Of a stretch of 64,000 bases of DNA, positions 60,395 to 64,000 are shown piece after piece. The DNA comes from Streptomyces sp. MMG1121. GTDB taxonomy: Bacteria; Actinomycetota; Actinomycetes; Streptomycetales; Streptomycetaceae. Under the pieces are notes generated by a model that searched no databases, was not told where the DNA came from, and was given only the letters and a program-made list of their open reading frames with translations. Both the position numbers and the translations under genes were made by a program. Numbering within the stretch: the first letter of the stretch is position 1; every line of letters starts with the position of its first letter. The stretch is taken from positions 1 through 64,000 of the forward strand of contig NZ_LGDV01000189.1 in NCBI RefSeq assembly GCF_001280015.1, read 5' to 3'.

Positions 60395-63300
60395 TCAGCG
60401 CGCCGCCGGCACCGCCACTCCCATCAGCTCCCGGGCGTGGCGGTCCGGAGTCATGCGCAGCCGCCAGGCCTGCCAGCCGGCCTCGAGGCTGATGCCCCGC
60501 TCCAGCAGCAGGGCGTAGGCCGCGAGGCCGTCCGTCAGCTTCTCGTCCCGCAGCGGATGCGTGGCGCGGGCCAGCTGGGCCAGCTCCTCCTGGGCGACCG
60601 CCGTGCCCACCTCCACCCCGCCCGGCGCCGCGTACGGCAGCAGGGTGCAGCGCAGAAAGCGGGCCCAGTCCTCGCCGCGCCGGTCGCCGTAGGAGGCGAA
60701 CAGGTCCCGTGCCTCGTCGCACAGGGCCTGTGCCTGCTGGGTCCGCGCGTTGCCCGCGTCGACCACGGCCAGCTCCAGGCAGGTCCACGCCTCGCCGTGG
60801 GCGACGCCGATGCGCTGGAAGTCGGCGCGGGCGTCCACCAGGAGCTGCCGGGCGAAGCCGGAGTTGCGCAGTGAGCCGGTCTGCGCGGCCCGCTGGTCGC
60901 GGGTGACCCGGGCCGAGTGGTGCCGGGCGCAGGCCAGGCCGTAGACGTCGCGCATCCGGGAGAACATCGTGCGGGACCGTTCGAGGTCACGGACCGCCTG
61001 GTCCAGCTCGCCCCGTTCCTCCAGCGCCTGACCCAGGTAGTACAGCGTCCACGCCTCGCCGCGCGCGTCCTCGTTCTCCCGGTGCCGGGCCGCGGCCTGC
61101 CTGAGGCCTTCGGCGGCCGGTGCGGGGTCGCCGGCCACCAGGCGGGCCCGGGCCAGCTGGGTCAGCGCCCACGCCTCCCCGCGCGCGTCGTGCGTGCGGC
61201 CGTACCGCTCCAGGGCGGCCCGCAGTTCCGTCTCCGCGCGCGGTACGTCCCCCATCCGCAGCGCCAGCTGGCCGAGCTGGAAGTGCGCCCAGGCCTCGCC
61301 GTGCACCGAGCCGCCCTCGTGGTGCAGGACCAGGGAGCGGGTGAGCAGCTCCAGCGCCTCCGACAGCCGGGCGCGGTCGCGCTGGACGGCGGCCAGGGCG
61401 TGCATCGTCCAGGCCCGGTCCGTCGCCAGCTCCGGCGCCGCCTGCAGGTCCAGCGCCTCCTGGAGCCTGGCGGCGGCCTCGGTGAGGTTGCCCTGGTGGT
61501 GCAGGGTGATGCCGAGCGAGCACAGGGCGCGGGCCGCACCGGCGTCGTGGTGGGCGTCGCGGTACAGGTCCACCACCGAGGCGAGGGTGGTGCGCGCCTT
61601 GTCCAGCTCGCCCAGCTGCCGGGCCGCGATACCGGTGCGCCACTGCACCGAGCGCACCAGCAGGCCCTCGTCCACGGCCTGCGCCAGCTCGCTGATCTCG
61701 CCGAGCCGGTACAGGTCGCCGCGCAGCAGGCAGTAGTCGCACAGCGCACCCAGCAGGTTCAGCACCGCCGACCGGTTCACGCCCTCCGCCTGGCGCAGGG
61801 CCGCCGTGATGAAGCTGGACTCGTCGTCGAGCCAGCGCAGCGCCTCGTCGAGCGAGGTGAAGCCGTGCGAGCCGAACTGGTGCGAGCGCGTCGACATGTT
61901 CCCGTCGACCAGGCGCAGTACCGAGTCGGCCAGCTCGGCGTAGTTCACGATCAGCCGTTCCTGTGCCGCTGTGCGCTCGGCCGGATCCTCCTCGTCCAGC
62001 AGCCGGGCCTGGGCGAACGCGCGCACCAGGTCGTGCAGCCGGTAGCGGCTGCCGCGCACGTGGTCGAGCAGACCGGCCCGGGCGAGGGCGACGAGATGGC
62101 GGGTGGCCTCGGCCTCGTCCGTGGCGAGCAGCGCGGCCGCCGCCGCGGCTCCCAGCGAGGCCCGGCCCGCGAGCGCGAGCCTTCTCAGCAGCCGGCGCGA
62201 GGGCTCCGGCTGGTCGGTGTAGCGCAGCCACAGGGCACGCTCCACCGGTTCCACCGGGCCGTACGCGCCCAGGTCCGCGGCCAGCTGCCGGGGCGAGCGC
62301 GGACCGAGCGCGGAGCCCGCGACCCGCAGCGCCAGCGGCAGTCCGCCGGTGAGGTCCCGGATCCGGTCGGCGGACTCGGCGTCGTACGGTCCCGACGCGT
62401 CCTCGGCGGCGGCGCTCAGCAGGTCCTCGGCGCCCGCCGCGTCCAGTTCCTCGACCGGCAGGTGGTGCACCCAGGCCGGGAGGTCCGCGGGCAGGTCGAG
62501 GGCCGTACGGGCGGTGACCAGGACCAGGCTGTCGGAGTGCTCGGGGACCAGGGCCCGCACCTGCTCCGGGTCCGAGGCGTCGTCCAGCACGATCGTCACG
62601 GGCAGACCGGTCAGCTGCTGGTGGTACAGCTCGCCGAGCCGCTTGACCTGCTGGTCGGGGGAGGAGCGCTCCCGGAACAGCAACTGCTCGCGGGGCGCGC
62701 CGAGCCGGTTGAGCAGATGCAGCAGGGCGTCTCGGGTGGACAGCGGCGCCTCCTCCCGGCTGCCGCCGCGCAGGTCCACGACCACCGCGCCACGGAAGTG
62801 GTCCCGCAGATCGTGCGCCGCGCGCACCGCGAGCGTGGTCCGGCCGGAGCCGGGCTCGCCGTGCAGGACGACCACCGTGGGACGGGTCTCCGTGGCCGCC
62901 CGGGCCGACTGCGCCCACTGCCTGATCCGCGCCAGCTCGGCCCTGCGCCCCGCGAACCGGCCGTCCGGCTCGGGCAGTTGGCCGAAGGACTGCTCCAGTA
63001 CCGAGCGCCTGCGGGCCGCCGCGCTCTTGTCGGCGCCGCGCAGCGTGGGGCTCGTGGACTTCTTCGGGCCCGTGGAGGCGCTGAGCATCCGCTGCTGGTC
63101 GAGGAACGGGCGGATGCCGCGCACCTCCAGCGCGGTCAGCCACTGCAACCGCAACTGCTCCGGACCGCCGGGCTGGCCTGCCGCGCCGGCGCGGTGATGG
63201 GCGGCCGGCAGATGGGTGCCGGCCACCTTCACCACCGTGGCGGCGGCACCGGCCACGCCGGCGGCCACACCCGCGCCGACAGCCGTACCGGTGCCGGTGC

Positions 63301-63598
63301 CGAGGGACAGATCGGCCACCGCGGCGGCGACGGCGGCAACCACGGCCACCAGCAGGGCGGTTCCGGCACCGGCGCGGGCGTAGCGCTGCCCGAAGGTCAG
63401 CCGGCCCGCCTCGGCCTCATCCAGCGCCCGGGTGTACACCTCGTACTCCTCACCGGCCGCGCCCGCCATCGCGTCCAGCGCGCCGCGGGCCCGCGACAGC
63501 AGGACCTGTCCGTCGACCCGCCCGCCCGACCGCCGTGCCTCCTCCTCCACGGCCCGCACCAGCAGCCGCTCGGCCTCCGCCCGATGGTTCTCCCGCAT
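60395..63598 (-). CDS. STAND-type NTPase with C-terminal TPR repeats
   Basis: 1067 residues. The N-terminal part (about 1-130) is helical with a membrane or hydrophobic hairpin (GTALLVAVVAAVAAAVADLSL and a Gly/Ala-rich second stretch). The NB-ARC/STAND module follows with FAGRRAELARIRQWA, Walker A HGEPGSGRTTLAV (about residue 245), the Walker B-like VTIVLDDASD and GGLPLALRVAGSAL, then a winged-helix-like region. The C-terminal half is about ten TPR-type repeats with A-W-T/A-L/H (RGEAWALTQLARAR, RGEAWTLYYLGQAL). No DNA-binding domain is present, which differs from SARP/AfsR regulators. STAND proteins switch by ligand-driven oligomerisation in regulation or defence; role unknown. ATG 63598 has GGAGGGG upstream. 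Confidence 0.88.
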   Translation of the reverse strand: MRENHRAEAERLLVRAVEEEARRSGGRVDGQVLLSRARGALDAMAGAAGEEYEVYTRALDEAEAGRLTFGQRYARAGAGTALLVAVVAAVAAAVADLSLGTGTGTAVGAGVAAGVAGAAATVVKVAGTHLPAAHHRAGAAGQPGGPEQLRLQWLTALEVRGIRPFLDQQRMLSASTGPKKSTSPTLRGADKSAAARRRSVLEQSFGQLPEPDGRFAGRRAELARIRQWAQSARAATETRPTVVVLHGEPGSGRTTLAVRAAHDLRDHFRGAVVVDLRGGSREEAPLSTRDALLHLLNRLGAPREQLLFRERSSPDQQVKRLGELYHQQLTGLPVTIVLDDASDPEQVRALVPEHSDSLVLVTARTALDLPADLPAWVHHLPVEELDAAGAEDLLSAAAEDASGPYDAESADRIRDLTGGLPLALRVAGSALGPRSPRQLAADLGAYGPVEPVERALWLRYTDQPEPSRRLLRRLALAGRASLGAAAAAALLATDEAEATRHLVALARAGLLDHVRGSRYRLHDLVRAFAQARLLDEEDPAERTAAQERLIVNYAELADSVLRLVDGNMSTRSHQFGSHGFTSLDEALRWLDDESSFITAALRQAEGVNRSAVLNLLGALCDYCLLRGDLYRLGEISELAQAVDEGLLVRSVQWRTGIAARQLGELDKARTTLASVVDLYRDAHHDAGAARALCSLGITLHHQGNLTEAAARLQEALDLQAAPELATDRAWTMHALAAVQRDRARLSEALELLTRSLVLHHEGGSVHGEAWAHFQLGQLALRMGDVPRAETELRAALERYGRTHDARGEAWALTQLARARLVAGDPAPAAEGLRQAAARHRENEDARGEAWTLYYLGQALEERGELDQAVRDLERSRTMFSRMRDVYGLACARHHSARVTRDQRAAQTGSLRNSGFARQLLVDARADFQRIGVAHGEAWTCLELAVVDAGNARTQQAQALCDEARDLFASYGDRRGEDWARFLRCTLLPYAAPGGVEVGTAVAQEELAQLARATHPLRDEKLTDGLAAYALLLERGISLEAGWQAWRLRMTPDRHARELMGVAVPAAR

Positions 63599-63788
63599 GT
63601 CCTGTCCCCTCCGGCGGCAACGTCCTTGCCCATGAGTGTCCTTCGCGCCGCACGTGATGGCGAGGGGGCGACGATCAGTGGAGGGGTGAGGATTTCGTGC
63701 CAACGCCCGGCCGGGCGAGGGATGGCGAGGGATTTCGGCAAGCCGGGCGCGACGATCGGCGCCGGACCGGGCACCCAGCCGCCCGGTG

Positions 63789-64000
63789 TCAGAGCTCGAC
63801 GGTCCAGACACCCGCGGGGTGTTCGTCCGGCGGCAGCCACAGCTGGGGCTGGGATTCCCGGTGTTCGTCCCCGGCCCCTTCCTCCCCGTGGAAGCGGCCC
63901 TGCGCGTCGGGCCACGTCACCTGGAGGACCGGGAAGGGCGGCCGCCGGTAGAACCGGATGGCACGGCCGAAGAAGGTTCGGTACCAGCGCAGGTCGACGT
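63789..64000 (-). CDS. DUF4262 protein, C-terminal part (cut by the window end)
   Basis: The minus strand reads in frame from the window edge to a TGA at 63789 and gives about 70 residues with VDLRWYRTFFGRAIRFYRR, then PPFPVLQVTWPDAQGRF, and a C-terminus PQLWLPPDEHPAGVWTVEL. This fits the end of the DUF4262 family. The start lies outside the window. Function unknown. Confidence 0.75.
   Translation of the reverse strand, partial: VDLRWYRTFFGRAIRFYRRPPFPVLQVTWPDAQGRFHGEEGAGDEHRESQPQLWLPPDEHPAGVWTVEL

Overview
The window is a stretch of Streptomyces chromosome. The base composition is very GC-rich, codons strongly favour G/C at the third position, TTG and GTG starts and leaderless promoters are common, and the mycothiol enzyme Mca is present. 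The gene order closely follows what I remember of the core arm of S. coelicolor around SCO4911 to SCO4968. Locus equivalences are from memory, not from a search.

Layout. 0.1-9 kb: uridine kinase-like protein, then a nucleoside-catabolism block (purine nucleoside phosphorylase, phospho-sugar mutase, deoxyribose-phosphate aldolase, two aldehyde dehydrogenases of which the second is a half-length non-catalytic form). An identical 12-bp palindrome, CTACGCGCGTAG, precedes both the phosphorylase and deoC and probably makes them one regulon. 9-12 kb: LpdA-type quinone reductase and a DeoR-family regulator. 12-18.4 kb: biotin-dependent acyl-CoA carboxylase locus (alpha, epsilon and beta subunits, divergent biotin ligase) with Maf and a 42-residue membrane protein between the subunits. 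18.5-24 kb: class III adenylate cyclase, enoyl-CoA hydratase, GAF-GGDEF diguanylate cyclase and histidine ammonia-lyase. 24-33 kb: envelope genes (lipoprotein, LAXTG sortase substrate, L,D-transpeptidase, FtsX-like ABC exporter, large secreted subtilisin). 33-41 kb: XRE regulator divergent from a zinc alcohol dehydrogenase, an iron-siderophore ABC uptake operon under a DmdR/IdeR-type iron box, and an FdhF/YdeP molybdopterin oxidoreductase with a three-unit 14-bp tandem repeat at its start.

41-49.5 kb is different. It is a decayed accessory island: a frameshifted serine recombinase, an aminoglycoside-phosphotransferase pseudogene with a frameshift and a nonsense codon, a DUF3885 remnant, a 5'-truncated DUF4291 gene, the 3' part of a tRNA gene, long non-coding gaps, a sialidase-like secreted protein, and three related MRMRR-type small secreted proteins (two intact, one reduced to its signal peptide). 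This is the least explained part of the window.

49.5-64 kb returns to the core: MsrA, cystathionine gamma-synthase, a sigma-factor-like protein, a MarR regulator, threonine dehydratase, a DrrA/DrrB-type ABC exporter with a palindrome exactly filling its promoter spacer, GreA, a DUF4307 protein, Mca, a large STAND NTPase with TPR repeats, and a DUF4262 gene cut by the window end.
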